This document shows positions 11,479 to 23,271 of a stretch of 30,763 bases of DNA, piece after piece. The translations under genes and the position numbers were made by a program. The DNA is from Circinella minor (taxonomy: Eukaryota > Mucoromycota > Mucoromycetes > Mucorales > Lichtheimiaceae): the NCBI GenBank assembly GCA_016758965.1, contig JAEPRB010000362.1, positions 1 through 30,763 on the forward strand, given 5' to 3'. The notes beneath the pieces are model-generated. The model did no database searches, had not been told where the DNA came from, and worked only from the letters and a program-made list of their open reading frames with translations. Every line of letters starts with the position of its first letter. The first letter of the stretch is position 1.

Positions 11479-12718
11479 AATAGTTATATAAATTCATGTC
11501 GCTCGTTTCGTGTGTAGTTTCAAATTTTAAACTGTCTTTCGGCTTCTTTTATTTCTATAATAAAAAAGTATAATATAATATAATATACAGAAAAGGAATA
11601 ATGAATAGTATATCTACAACATGTCAATTAAATACTACTTGAAAGTGTATTATACGCTTGTTTCTCAATTAATCCAAATGATAATATCTATCAGAACTAC
11701 ATAATATTATGACAATCCAAAATCTACAACTCATTATTCTACAGCGAGAGTATTTTTTTATTTGTTTACATTTTTATGAAATCAACAAAGTAAAGCAAGG
11801 TTTAAAACAGCAATTCTTCCAATAGTAATAAGAAATAAGGTTACAGATGACATTTAGCCATTTTTTTTAACAGAAAAATAGCCTTAGATCATAGTGATAT
11901 GGTGTCTGTATACTAATTTTGGGTATTCATGAAAGCTCTATAAAATATTTCTTTTTTTTTTTTGTCTTGTTGCAAGACAAGAAAAGCATAAGTCCAAACA
12001 TTGTTTTTTAACCATTCATTATCTTTTAATTTTTTGAATATGTTTCATCACTATGATATGTATATACTCGATAGTGTTGTCTTGTATATCATTACACTTG
12101 TAAATAGCACTGTAAAACGAGTTCGTGGAGGATCGTGGGAGAACAGGCAAACTGTTAGAAGAAGAACAGAAATCTGTGAAAAAAAATTGTATAACAGAAA
12201 GTTCCACACCGAGAAAAATAGTGCAATACTGATATTTATTAATTATTAAGCAGTAGAGCTCTTACTGTAAAGCTATGTAAGTCAACTTTTAAAATAACTT
12301 TTTCTTTGTCAACCATTGTATTACTTACTATCCCGGAATAATAATATGAAGCCATGTGAATTTCATTGTCAAATCGATAAGAATGATACGATAATGCAAC
12401 GGAAAGTTTTGATTATGTACTTACAACAAACTTCTTTAGATGAAAAAGAAAAAGGAATATAATACAATATTGCTAGTAAATATACTATCATTTCGTGATC
12501 ACATATAATAGCATGCGCTTTTCAACAATCTATTAATCATTCGTTAAATCAGTTCAATAAATGGATCATCCATGAATTTTTCTGCTTTTTTAATCCTTGA
12601 AAGTCATGAAATAATTATTATCGTAATACAACCAATTTAACTTATACATTTATATTCTATAACCATATATTTACATGAGAGACAAACAGAGAGAAATGAG
12701 GGGACTATTTCATTTTTG
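11479..12718. other. Intergenic region without a visible gene
   Basis: Both strands are AT-rich with frequent stops. The plus-strand frame at 12001-12249 has no conserved pattern and overlaps an equally weak opposite frame. The right end should contain the 3' UTR of the DUF1992 gene. Confidence 0.45.
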
Positions 12719-13807
12719 TTAAGTGATCCGGCGGTAAATGTCTTGTAATTCATCCTCTAAATCCAATCTAGTTTTACGCACTGAAGCTGGACACATGACA
12801 TTATAACTTCTTAATCGACCATTCAAACTTTCCACCAACTTTGTGAAATATCCTTGATTATTATGTCTCCACTCTCGTAAAACCATGGATGATGTCGTTA
12901 TTTGTTGACTATCCGCTCCTGTTACATACAACCGTAACGATCGTTCAAGATCTGTTCGAAATTTAGTTGTTTCCGTATCTACTTCTTGTTGCATCATAAT
13001 CCATGGTGGTGCCGCTCCTTGTCTTTGTACAATACGATTTAAAAAATATTCCGTTCGATCTACAAATGGATTATTTTCATTTACATCTACTGGTATAGGT
13101 TGTCCTCTTCCAGATAAATTATCAAAATGACCTTCTGCACGTGCTTGCCGAATTCGTTCTTCCGCTAATAATCCCATTTGAGCTATACTTTTAGGACGTA
13201 GCATAAACTCATCCTCTTCCTGTTCCTCTTTATCTTTGTTATTGTTATTATTCGGTTGTTTTGCAGGTTGTGATGGATATTTCTTCTCGAGTGAATAATC
13301 AAGAGCAGCATCCCGTGCATTCATAATCCGTTTTTGACGTTTGGAACGAACCATTTTATCACGAAGAGCAGCTTTTTCACCCGAACTCATATTTGACTCT
13401 CCTTGATCCTTATTGTCGGTATCATAAAGACCTTGTACATGATGCGAATAAGTTTGTGGTTGTGGAAGTTGTCGCCGTGCTGCCCCTTCCACTCGTAATG
13501 GTTTATTATATTTGTCCATTACCATACGTAAAACGGAATCAGCAACTGATTCTTCGCCATCCCACGGTTTGTCATTTGGTAATTGTTGCTTTTCTTTGAC
13601 TTTTGTATTAGTTGTTGTGGTTGCTGATGAATCTTCGCTGGGTTCAGGATCAAATATACTACGAGAAAAAGAGCTCATGGTTCTAGTTCTGGACAGTGCT
13701 GAAATAAGTTTGAAACTATCGCATAATTCAGATTGAGAAAAATGTGTGTATTTTCTTAACGATCGACTTGAAGATAAGTAAGATGACGTTTTACTAAAAC
13801 AATGCAT
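12719..13807 (-). CDS. DUF1992 / DNAJC28-like protein, probably mitochondrial
   Basis: This is a single-exon frame of 362 residues. Residues about 207-269 form the conserved DUF1992 block of the DnaJ homologue subfamily C member 28 family: SIAQMGLLAEERIRQARAEG, then FDNLSGRGQPIP, NPFVDRTEYFLNRIV and PPWI. No J domain (no HPD motif) is present in this protein. The start chosen at 13807 gives MHCFSKTSSYLSSSRSLRKY, rich in Ser, Arg and Lys and poor in acids, which fits a mitochondrial presequence. The frame stays open 13 codons upstream to a Met at 13846, but that stretch is T-rich and hydrophobic and looks like leader. A Met at 13678 is a third option. The middle of the protein is low-complexity (Asn run, Glu-rich run). 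The molecular function is unknown. Animal relatives have been discussed in Golgi transport, so the mitochondrial idea is inference from the N-terminus. Confidence 0.85.
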   Translation of the reverse strand: MHCFSKTSSYLSSSRSLRKYTHFSQSELCDSFKLISALSRTRTMSSFSRSIFDPEPSEDSSATTTTNTKVKEKQQLPNDKPWDGEESVADSVLRMVMDKYNKPLRVEGAARRQLPQPQTYSHHVQGLYDTDNKDQGESNMSSGEKAALRDKMVRSKRQKRIMNARDAALDYSLEKKYPSQPAKQPNNNNNKDKEEQEEDEFMLRPKSIAQMGLLAEERIRQARAEGHFDNLSGRGQPIPVDVNENNPFVDRTEYFLNRIVQRQGAAPPWIMMQQEVDTETTKFRTDLERSLRLYVTGADSQQITTSSMVLREWRHNNQGYFTKLVESLNGRLRSYNVMCPASVRKTRLDLEDELQDIYRRIT

Positions 13808-14372
13808 AAGAAGAGAAATAAAGAAAAGAAAAAAAGGTACTAACAAAATCTATCATAGTATGCAAAAAAAAAAAAGTTTCAGTAAGAGAGTTCGGGTTTA
13901 TTATTCATCCGCCAAACAGAACAAATTGAAAATAAGGTAAAACAGATAAAAGATACATAACTGGGTAAATCTATATAATGAGCATGATTGCTAGTTACTA
14001 TTATTACTGGTTGTTACTTTTAAGTAAATCGTATAACAATATCAACATATATGAAAATGTTACTTATTCACAACAAAAAAGAATTGTTACTTATTAGATA
14101 TGAAGAATGCAGAATGTAGAACTCATGCAAAAAAAAAAAAAATTAACATACCATATTACTTATATATTGGTATTGACGAAATACACACACTCACCACACT
14201 TAATAATATAAGGAAAATAATAGCAATTGAGTTTTTAACTACTGAATATTTACTTGTTTCCGAGATAGAAAAAATATTTTGTATTTCGACCTTGTTTTTT
14301 CATCCCTGCTCTTCAAAGAAAATCAATAGATACTAAGGTCACTTTCTCATAATCATTGATAACTATAATAGT
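13808..14372. other. Upstream region of the DUF1992 gene
   Basis: AT-rich DNA with no believable gene; the frame at 14100-14336 is low complexity. It contains the promoter of the DUF1992 gene and ends at the TA target site of the MITE. Confidence 0.4.
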
Positions 14373-14374
14373 TA

Positions 14375-14428
14375 CAGGATTTTGCATTCATTTCTGGACA
14401 CAACCCTCAGTTTTTTTCGCTTATGATA
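14375..14428 (+). repeat. Left terminal inverted repeat of the MITE
   Basis: This is the left arm, beginning CAGGATTTTGCATTC. It pairs with 14700-14752 over its whole length, with a few substitutions and one T-run length difference. Confidence 0.85.
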
Positions 14429-14699
14429 TGCAATATTTTCCGCTTATAATACTTACATAGTTGTCTTACTTATGAGGTCTAAGACATTCACTTGTGAAGA
14501 TTAGAGATTTACACAAATGATAGGGGAAGTGTTTCGCGACTAATATCAATTTTTTTTTTATATTTGCTACACCTGCTTTTATGGGATTAACCAAGTATCA
14601 CCTATCATAAGCAAAAATTAATGTTATCATAAGCAAAAAATATAACATATCATATAAAGTGAAGAAAACTGACATTATAAGCGAATAAAATCACACAGG

Positions 14700-14752
14700 T
14701 ATCATAAGCGAAAAAATTGAGGGTTGTGTCCGGAAATGAATGCAAAATTCTG
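14700..14752 (-). repeat. Right terminal inverted repeat of the MITE
   Basis: This is the right arm, the inverted counterpart of 14375-14428. It is followed directly by the TA duplication at 14753-14754. Confidence 0.85.
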
Positions 14753-17230
14753 TATATAAGCATATTATATAAGCCTAAAAAGCATACTATCTAATATAAG
14801 GCAACTTTCAATATGCAAATCAATTATCAATTGAAACTATCCTTGTTTAAGAAGACTCAAGTTTTATCATTAATACTCTGTTGAGATATATTGATAACAA
14901 TAATTATGAGCTGATGCTTTACATTCACTTTTATTACTTTATATCTCTGTTTAACTTAATGTGGACTTGATAATAAAAGAATAAGAGTGTGGCTTCCATT
15001 CACATATAACAGTATATTACTATTTCATAGTATATCTATATATATTCCATATTAATTTAGATTAACATTTCAATTGTTAGTATTATTATTTTTCAAGTGT
15101 TATGAGCGTTTAATAGCATTAAAGTGACTCGAAATATAAAAATGCAAAACTTCATTTTCTATAGTCTTAAAGTACCAAAAAAAAAAAAAAGAGAGCCAAA
15201 TAAATGTGAGCGATAGGGTAACCACCCATAGTGGTCTGTGCACGTTTTATTCTTTATTGTTTCTTAGACTAGTTAACAACTGACATTATTTGTTGAATGA
15301 AAAATAAAGAGTTTCTTTTTATAAGATCGTATAATAAATAATGAACATATACCATTATTATATCAGGCAATTTCAAGCCTCCATAGTTTACTATAAAAAT
15401 ATGTGTTATTTAGTGTGTGGTGTGTAATAAATAGCTGGCTGTAGGTGTGCGGGGTGAAAATTACGAAAGTGGTCTCTCAAAAGAAAAGAATCATCTAATA
15501 TAGTAAGTCAATTATCCCTCTATTATTCTCTAGATATAGAGAAAATAAAGAAAAAGCATATACAAATATATAGAATCATAAAATACTTCGATAAGTCGTG
15601 CGCAGAACTTTGTACAACCTAGATATTTACCGAGGTCAGTATAACTATGTTCAAAAACAAAGGGTAAAAACAGTATACAAATTATAGAGTTTATTTCTGG
15701 ATCACAATACATATGCAAAACGTATTAGTGTGTTATTAAGCTAATAATAAATATTACAATTATCTGCAACTAATAATTAAACACATGTTCAATTTAATAG
15801 TAACACTAGAAATGACGTTTGAGTCTATATCAGAACACACAAAAAGAAATTCATATACTAATAATAAAACACGGTAACCATATAGCATTTAATAATACGA
15901 ACACTGTATATAATAACTCCAGTATATTTACAATTGTATTATTTGTTATTCTTCTTATTAACAGTAATACATAGTGATGTACTCTAAATCTACGAATAAA
16001 TCATAAGAAAAAAAAATAGCTCAGCAAAAAGACATACGTACAGCCGCTGTACATAGAAAAATATTACAATATAAGCCAACAAGTAATAATAATACGTTAT
16101 AGCTCTCTAAATATTTTATTATTATATATCATAATAAAACAACGTTTTCCTTTAAACCATCTCTATATCTTTTTGTGTGGTGTTACGTTTACATTTTATA
16201 AAATAATTTAAGAAATAGGCATTGTCTTTTTATGTTCATACGAAAATATTCACTGTTAATTTCGCAAGTTCATCAGTTATCTATTGTTATATTTTATTAA
16301 AGAGATGCTATACGAGTTACTTCATGGATGAAAAAGTAATAAAAATGACTGATCCATGGAATATCTTGTTCTGAATCAGGTTATATATTGAGAGTTATTG
16401 CTATAATGAATAAAATACTTTATTAATTTTATATAAAAAACCACGCATGTAACTTACGCAAATCACATTTGCTTTATAATCTATTGACTCCTGAACATTT
16501 ATTTCAAACATTCTGATACATAATACATTGGGATCTTTTAATAGCCTATTTTATGATATGAGTGAAAACATTATGGTATGCATTTTTATTGCAATATCAA
16601 TTAGAGTAGAAGCTAGCTCTAATTTGATGCATATCTTTATTGTATGTATGCAGCTGTTTTATTATGAATTAAACAACGAACAAAAAGGTATGGATAATTA
16701 AAGCAAATGGGTCAGTAGTATATATTTTTCAAAAGATCGTTGTAAAATTCTTGTAGGACGTTGAAGTGTTTGATTTCTCCCAGGCATACTTGGCTTTCTT
16801 ACTAGTGTAATGAAATGCAATTTCAGTATTAAATAGTACGAATATATATATATGTATATATGTATATATAAAGAAGTATAATTTGGTGCGAGTGTTACTC
16901 AACTATGTCTCTGCTTTCTCATATATTTATTCAAGAAACGATAACTATTAGAGGTTGGTGCGTCTATGTACATCATGTATTACGTATAAATAAACCCAGC
17001 ATAAGCTTTTTGTTCAACAGTTCTGTATGTTATTTAACTACACAGAATTAGCAATAATGAAATTGTTATATAAACATACACTCCAAAACTATATAAAGGA
17101 ATAGATTTATTTTGAATCGATTTTTTTGTACCCATAATTAGCTATTTTATGTTATAGCAATTCTTATTCCCTACTTTACAATTCTATATAGAGAACATAC
17201 TATCAATTATTACTTATTATCAATATACAG

Positions 17231-17692
17231 TCAAAGCTCCAGACAAAATCACAGATAGAACAAAGACGAGAGTTTCCGATATCAACTGCTGGTTCTGGTC
17301 GTAAGCCAACTTTGAAGGGTGAAAAGTAATCAACAGCCTGTTTATACTACTCAACAGATTGATAACCAGCAGTTAGAACAAAATGATCAACACGATCAAG
17401 TACGGTCTGATTACTCATTGAACGGCACGGCATTTCATGGTTGTTATTTTACTTTGGAGAATTAGTATCTTATGTACTGCAATAGCTTAAGTTAACAACA
17501 AGAAGGCTAGAATTATCTAAAGTATATATAAAAGAGCTGTCCTATTGACAAATACAGGATATTAAACCTTTTGCTAATATATCAGCTCTATTTATACTTT
17601 GAGTATGTGTTTTAGGTCGTACTCAACAATATGTTGTTGGTAATAAACATGAGTATGCAAAAGGACTATTTTATAACCATATTATAGAGTAG
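17231..17692 (+). pseudogene. Possible relic of a transposon-type protein gene
   Basis: Three adjacent plus-strand pieces read like protein in different frames. From 17231 to 17329 the frame gives a Gln/Arg-rich piece ending STAGSGRKPTLKGEK and a stop. A shifted frame from about 17315 to 17459 is Gln/Asn/Asp-rich. From 17612 to 17692 a third piece reads LGRTQQYVVGNKHEYAKGLF. The GSGRKP patch resembles the segment after the helix-turn-helix in pogo/CENP-B-type transposases, but that match is from memory and short. Frameshifts, stops and AT-drift suggest an old decayed element. Chance open frames cannot be excluded. Confidence 0.25.
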
Positions 17693-18414
17693 AAACAATA
17701 ACCACAATAGAAAAATCTCCAACAAACACATGGAAAAGATATTTTTTATTTGTAATTATAATAGTGTATTACTACATATACTAGCTTTAAACATCCTTTA
17801 AATTTATCAAACCTTCAACCAAAAGAAGTCGCTTTTTTTATTTTTTTTAGTATTAACAATATGTACTTCTACAAGATTAGCAAAAGTATAAACTTTGGAT
17901 TTTTGCTACTGTTCTAGATTGAGAAAAAAATGGATATAAAACTTATGCTCTTTAGAATACTATACGAGGTTATAAAGAAGTCACCAACTGAATAATAGGT
18001 TTTGATCGATTGACCTCGAATGTTTAGTTTATTCTTATTAATAATAAATATTATGTTCAACCATATTTCACGTACTGTGACAGAGGTAAGAAGTATTTTT
18101 CATGAAGTAGCTTTACTAGTAACTTTCAACAGCAAGTTCAAAAGAGGGGGAAAACAATAATAGCTTAGTAGTAGCAGTAGCTATAATTAATAAAGATGTG
18201 AATTTACTTGCATCAAATTTTATAACTTTGTAAGATTTCGCTGTTAATTAAAATAGAAATGTTATATTAATTAGTTTCCTTTAAATTTGTCGAATGTGCC
18301 CATTGTAACCTAGTAGCCTCATAGACTCCCAGCAACAGGTTAAAATCGAGTTCATTATTTGAGACTCCGGGTGCAAAGCAGCAGAAAAGAGACGCGCAAT
18401 CATCTTTAAAATTG

Positions 18415-18486
18415 GGACCTTTTTCTATCTTTCTTTTTTAACTCTCAACTTCTCTTTTGCATATCATAAAATAAAACCACTTCATC
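18415..18486 (+). promoter_or_regulatory. CT-rich leader of the Rpn9 gene
   Basis: A T/C-dominated tract with TTTCTATCTTTC and CTCTCAACTTCTC leads straight into the start codon. It resembles the leader of the transaldolase gene and probably contains the transcription start region. Confidence 0.4.
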
Positions 18487-20187
18487 ATGGCACAACAAAT
18501 GGAAATTGACTTTGACGTTCCAAAGTTTCTTCACGAAGAAAGACAAAAAGCACCAGCACAACTTCAACATTATTATACTACCTTTGAAGATTTATATGAA
18601 AGAAAGTATGTTATTTTGAAAGCGACGCGCGTTTTTTTTTTCATTATATGGACGGAGGAGACAGCAAAGAAAGAAAATGAGAGGCTAATCTATTGTTGTT
18701 TCTATAATTTAGATTGTGGCATCAGTTGACACAGTCCATTCTCGAATTCTTTAACCAATCTGATTCTGCACCACTTCAGATTCCTTTGTTTAGACAATTC
18801 ATTACAGAATGGGAAAACAAGATCAATAAATTGTCGTTGGTGTCCATCGCTCTCAAGGCAGCAAATAACTGCTCAGGTAACTATTTATTTGTGTATATAA
18901 CGAAAATAATTCAAAACCATATGATGTTCTTTAAGAAAGAATATATATTGTGCTCTAACAATTCCCATTCTTATTAATATATATTTATAAAATGAAACAG
19001 AAATTCAAGATTCCGTCAACTTCTTGAACGATATTATTACTAAAGTGGATACTGATGATACCAAAGACGTTTATGTATTGGCTTTGATGGAAGCAGCACA
19101 TTTCAAATTATTGTTGAACCAATACGATGATGTTAAGAAGGCTATTGATGAATGTGATAAAATTCTTGAACAATTCGATAGTGTGGAAACTGTTATATAC
19201 GCCAGCTTTTATCGTGTCAGTGCCGAATATTATAAAGCCAAAGCAGAATATGCTCAATATTACAAGAGTGCATTATTGTATTTGGCATGTGTAAATGTAG
19301 ATGATCTGTCACCCGAAGAAAAGGTTGGAAGAGCTTATGATTTGGCTATCTCGGCTCTTCTTGGTGAAATGATTTATAACTTTGGTGAATTGGTAAGGGA
19401 AAGCAAAAAAAAATGTACAAACAAGGGAGCGATAGAGGCTGTAGATATTACTGTAAAGGGAGGTTATGATATTTCTTTTTATTTATTATCTTTATACATA
19501 TATAGTTAATGCATCCCATTTTGGACTCTTTAAGTAATACTGAACACGAATGGTTGCGATCACTTTTGTTCGCATTCAACAGTGGTGATATTGGCAAATT
19601 CGAAGCTCTTGCTCCACATTTCAGCAAGCAGGTAAATAAAAATACTTATATGAACACAAAGGAAAGAGATGGAGAGAATGAAATGAAAAAACTTATAATA
19701 TATTATTCTTGGGTTTTCCTTTAGCCATTACTGCAACAAAGCTCGGAAGCATTGAGCCGTAAGATCTGTCTCATGTCTTTGATTGAGGCTGTATTCCGTC
19801 GATCTAGTGATAACCGCGTCATTCCATTCTCTGAAATTGCGGCAGAAACCAGATTATCTGTAGATGAGGTAATAAATAGAGAGTAAAAAATTTAGAAAAC
19901 TTGTGTTACAAAAAAGTTAATTATTTTTTACTAAAGAGAGCAACACGTAATATTTTATTTTTTATACTTAGGTCGAACATCTTGTTATGAAAGCATTGTC
20001 TCTTAAACTTATTCGAGGTTCAATTGATCAAGTAGATCAACAAGTTAACGTTACCTGGGTACAACCTCGTGTATTGGATAAGGAACAAATTGATGGTATG
20101 CGACGACAGATTGAGGAATGGAATAACCAAGTCAAGAAAATTGGAACATTTGTTGGTGATCAGGGTGGTGAAGTTTTTGCTCAGTAG
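18487..20187 (+). CDS. RPN9: 26S proteasome regulatory subunit Rpn9 (PSMD13)
   Basis: Rpn9 is a PCI-domain subunit of the lid of the 19S regulatory particle; it helps hold the lid together next to Rpn5, Rpn8 and Rpn11 and has no catalytic site. Exons are 18487-18605, 18713-18876, 19001-19392, 19506-19631, 19725-19868 and 19972-20187. All phases agree and give 386 residues, close to yeast Rpn9 (393) and human PSMD13 (376). The N-terminal two thirds are helical repeats (for example KLWHQLTQSILEFF, DVYVLALMEAAHFKLL and KVGRAYDLAISALLGE). The winged-helix part of the PCI domain follows (KICLMSLIEAVFRRSSDNR, ISFSEIAAETRLSVDEVEHL-like, LKLIRGSIDQVDQQVNVTWV). The C-terminal helix QPRVLDKEQIDGMRRQIEEW is diagnostic of this subunit. 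The gene converges on the dehydratase gene, with about 290 bases between stop codons. Confidence 0.96.
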
Positions 20188-20479
20188 AAAGAAAGAGAAA
20201 CAAATTAATATAATACATTAAAAAACATGTAAAAAAAAAGCGTAACAAACACATTCACATACATACACATAATTATTACTACCATTATTATTATAATTAT
20301 TTCTTATAAGAGAAAATTACTTGAATTGGAAAAAAAGAGGACGAAATTTGTTTTTATTTACTTTGTGTGTGTGTATGAATTCATTATGATACAACAAATA
20401 AACAGAAAGAGGAAAAAGGATATACATAAAATTGGGGACTTGGTAGGAAGAGGAGGAGAAAAAGAATGAAATGATCGGT
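20188..20479. other. Convergent 3' ends of Rpn9 and dihydroxy-acid dehydratase
   Basis: This 292-base gap holds both 3' UTRs. It contains A-rich runs and ATTATT repeats and no gene. The transcripts may overlap. Confidence 0.5.
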
Positions 20480-23271
20480 TTACCATTCATCAGTTACTGC
20501 GCCTTCACTAGCACTCTTAACAGTCATGGCATATCTTGCCAAAGCACCCTTTGTATATTTTGGTGGTTTAGGCTTCCATGATTCTTTACGCTTAGCCAAT
20601 TCTTCATCAGATACGTGAACAGTAATTCCGCGGGTATTAGCATCAATAGTAATCTTATCACCATCATGAACAAGTGCAATGGGACCACCCATTTGTGCTT
20701 CAGGACAAATATGACCAATAATGAAACCCTGTATGATTGTTATTTATACATGAAAAAAGAATCTGTTAAAGAATTTGTTGTATTTATTATAGCATATAAG
20801 CTACTTACATGAGAAGCACCAGAGAAACGGCCATCGGTAATTAAAGCGACATCCTTGCCCAAACCAGCACCCATAATAGCAGAAGTAGGTTTTACTAAAT
20901 GAAAAAGAGAACTCATCTTAGTAAAGCTCATTTTCCCAATTTTGATACAAATTTTCTTTACTAACAAATTTTACTTACACATTTCGGGCATACCAGGACC
21001 CCCCTTTGGACCTTGATATCGTACAACGACAACAGATCCCTTTGGGATTTTCTTCTCTTCCAAAGCATGGAAAATTTCTTCTTCGTCATCAAATACACGT
21101 GCTTCACCAGTAAATAAAAGACCTTCTTTACCAGTAATCTTGGCAACAGCACCCTAAATAATTTAGTGTTTACATAAGTATAAAAAGACACACGGTAACG
21201 AACTATAGTTGCAAATTATACGAAAGAAGAAGGTTATACATACATCGGGAGCAAGGTTACCACGCAAAATAGTCAAATGACCAGTCGGCTTGATAGGATT
21301 GGAAATGGGACGAAGAATATCTTGACCATCCTTAAATCCTTCAACTTCAGCCAAGTTTTCAGTCATGGTCTTACCTGTAACAGTCATACAATCACCATGA
21401 AGTAAACCTACTTCAAGCATGTATTTTAATACAGCAGGAGTACCACCCATGTTATGCAAGTCTTCCATAATGTATTTGCCACTATTTTTTGTATACGTGT
21501 ATAAGATTTATGAAGTATAAATACATATATATTGTCATTTTTATATAGAAATAAGTTTATGTTGAAAATAAATACCTTGGTCTCAAATCGGCAAGGAAAG
21601 GTGTGGAGCTAGAAATGGCTTGAATATCATCAATAGTCAAAGGAACTTCTGCAGCCTTAGCCATGGCAAGCATATGCAAGACAGCATTTGTGGATCCTAA
21701 AGAAAAGTATGATATCAGCAAAAATATCTTACACATATCTCGAAAATAATAATAAAAGTCAAAGGAGATCTATATAAAAACTTACCACCGAGAACCATAA
21801 TTATTCTCAAGCCGTTTTCGAACGCCTTGCGTGTCAAAATATCACGTGGACGAATATTCTTTTCCAACAAGTTACGAATAGCGGGACCAACACGAAGACA
21901 TTCTTTTATTTTTTCCCCGTCTACAGCAGGGATGGAAGAGCTATATGGCAGTGACATACCGAGTGCTTCAATAGCACTAGACACTATTTAATAAAGCAAA
22001 AATCGTTTGGTTAATTGTTTTTTCTTTATAAAATAAATACCAAAAAAAGAAGAAAATTATTAATTACTTGTGTTGGCAGTAAACCTATTTAAAGTTTTGT
22101 ATAAAACAAACCAAAGATTAATAACAATATTCTTCATATTTCTGTGCATTTTTTATGGATAAAAAAAAACTTACATGCCACCGCAAGCACCGGCACCAGG
22201 ACAAGCATTGCGAATAATATCACGACGCTCATCTGCAGTAATTTTGCCACTAATGAATTCACCATTACATTCAAGAGCGTTACCAATATCCAAATCACGG
22301 TTGGCACAAGCACCCAAAGTACCACGACCACGCTTCATTGTACCTCCATAAACGACAATGGATGGACGATTTAATCGGGCAATAGCCATCATACAACCAG
22401 GCATATTTTTATCACAGCCTGGAATAGATACATTGGCATCGTACCATAAAGCGCTCATAACCTATTATTTAGTTTATAATTATAATATTATTATTCTTAT
22501 TATTAATGTACTTTCCGTTATGTGGATAAACAATCACTCATTTATTTTAGGCTCTATATTTATCTTTGGCTATTATTTCCTACTTACAGTTTCGATTGAA
22601 TCGGCAATGATATCACGACTAGGTAGAGAGAAGGACATACCTGCACTACCCATTGGCATAGCATCACTAACACCAATAGTATTAAACTGTGCACCTACAA
22701 GTCCTGCTTTCCAAACCCCTTCCTTGACCTTAGCAGCTAAATCGTTGATATGCATGTTACATGGATTGCCGTCGTAACCACTATAGTTTGAATAAATTAA
22801 ACAACTTTGTCCCTTTTTATCACCAATTATTATTTTTTAAAACTTACAAACTAGTAATACCAACTTGAGCCTTGCTCATATCACTGTCAGTCAATCCAGT
22901 AGCGTATACTGTTATAATTAATAACAACAAAATTAGTCCCATGAAAATAAAAAAAAGTATCTCGGTTTTTTTTTGTAAATAAATAATTATGCAAGTACGA
23001 GATAGTTACATTGAGCTTGTCCAGCACCAGCTGTATCTAACTGAGTAATTTGACGACTGTACTTATTTACCACATCACCAGCACCTTCAACTTCACGATC
23101 GCGGGGTGGAACAATCTTGTGACTAATAAGAAAAATTATCATTTTTGTTAAAGCGACAACACGAAAAACAACACATGTGAAAATGCGTTTCTTTTTTATT
23201 TCTTCTACCCTTTTCATCTAACATATAAAATACAATCTGTACATTTTAACTTCTCCTGTTTCGTGGGACAT
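20480..23271 (-). CDS. ILV3: Dihydroxy-acid dehydratase (IlvD/Ilv3 family), 12 exons
   Basis: This Fe-S enzyme dehydrates 2,3-dihydroxy-isovalerate and -methylvalerate to the 2-keto acids, the third common step of valine and isoleucine synthesis. Exons: 23271-23234, 23122-23010, 22908-22848, 22780-22588, 22461-22175, 22084-22068, 21983-21786, 21696-21576, 21481-21244, 21153-20979, 20894-20809 and 20728-20480. Phases agree throughout, giving 591 residues. The three cluster cysteines are present: Cys78 (DGNPCNMH), Cys151 ([10 protein letters not shown]) and Cys228 (GAGACGGM). [16 protein letters not shown] and [20 protein letters not shown] are also intact. Exon 6 is only 17 nt yet supplies FTANT of the conserved GGM[Y/F]TANTM motif. 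The exon 1 end is uncertain: a donor at 23242 (exon 1 = 23271-23243) also fits and would shorten the protein by three residues. The N-terminus MSHETGEVK.. does not look like a mitochondrial presequence, although the yeast enzyme is mitochondrial; an unseen upstream exon is possible. Confidence 0.94.

Larger units (their letters stand above)
14375..14752. mobile_element. Tc1/mariner-like MITE (non-autonomous DNA transposon)
   Basis: A 378-bp element is bounded by terminal inverted repeats of about 53 bp (14375-14428 and 14700-14752) that differ at only a few positions. The ends read CAG[G/A]ATTTTGCATTC, then GGACACAACCCTCA, then CGCTTATGATA. The dinucleotide TA lies immediately outside both ends (14373-14374 and 14753-14754), the target duplication of the Tc1/mariner/IS630 superfamily. 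There is no open frame, so it must be mobilised in trans. Inside, the motif GCTTATRATA recurs six times: two in the left arm on the plus strand (about 14419 and 14442), and four in the right arm on the minus strand (about 14603, 14625, 14673 and 14700). These are probably transposase-binding subterminal repeats. Confidence 0.82.
14753..18486. other. Gene-poor AT-rich stretch with decayed coding-like scraps
   Basis: In 3.7 kb I find no intact gene on either strand. Two short stretches (17231-17459 and 17612-17692) have a coding look but are broken by stops and frame changes; they are listed separately. The last 100 bases before 18487 are a CT-rich leader of the Rpn9 gene. Small hairpins occur, for example TAGCAAAA/TTTTGCTA at 17878-17908. 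Confidence 0.5.

Noticed and set aside
12001..12249. Plus-strand 82-codon frame with a short Arg-rich part
   Set aside because: An overlapping minus frame of equal quality exists, no motif is present and the flanks are AT-rich; there is no support for a gene.
18365..18378. GGGTGCAAAG upstream of Rpn9 as a PACE (Rpn4) proteasome box
   Set aside because: It lacks the exact GGTGGCAAA core, and Rpn4-type control is not established in early-diverging fungi.
22144..22777. Plus-strand frames opposite the dehydratase exons
   Set aside because: They are antisense shadows of conserved ILV3 exons and cross introns without coding character.
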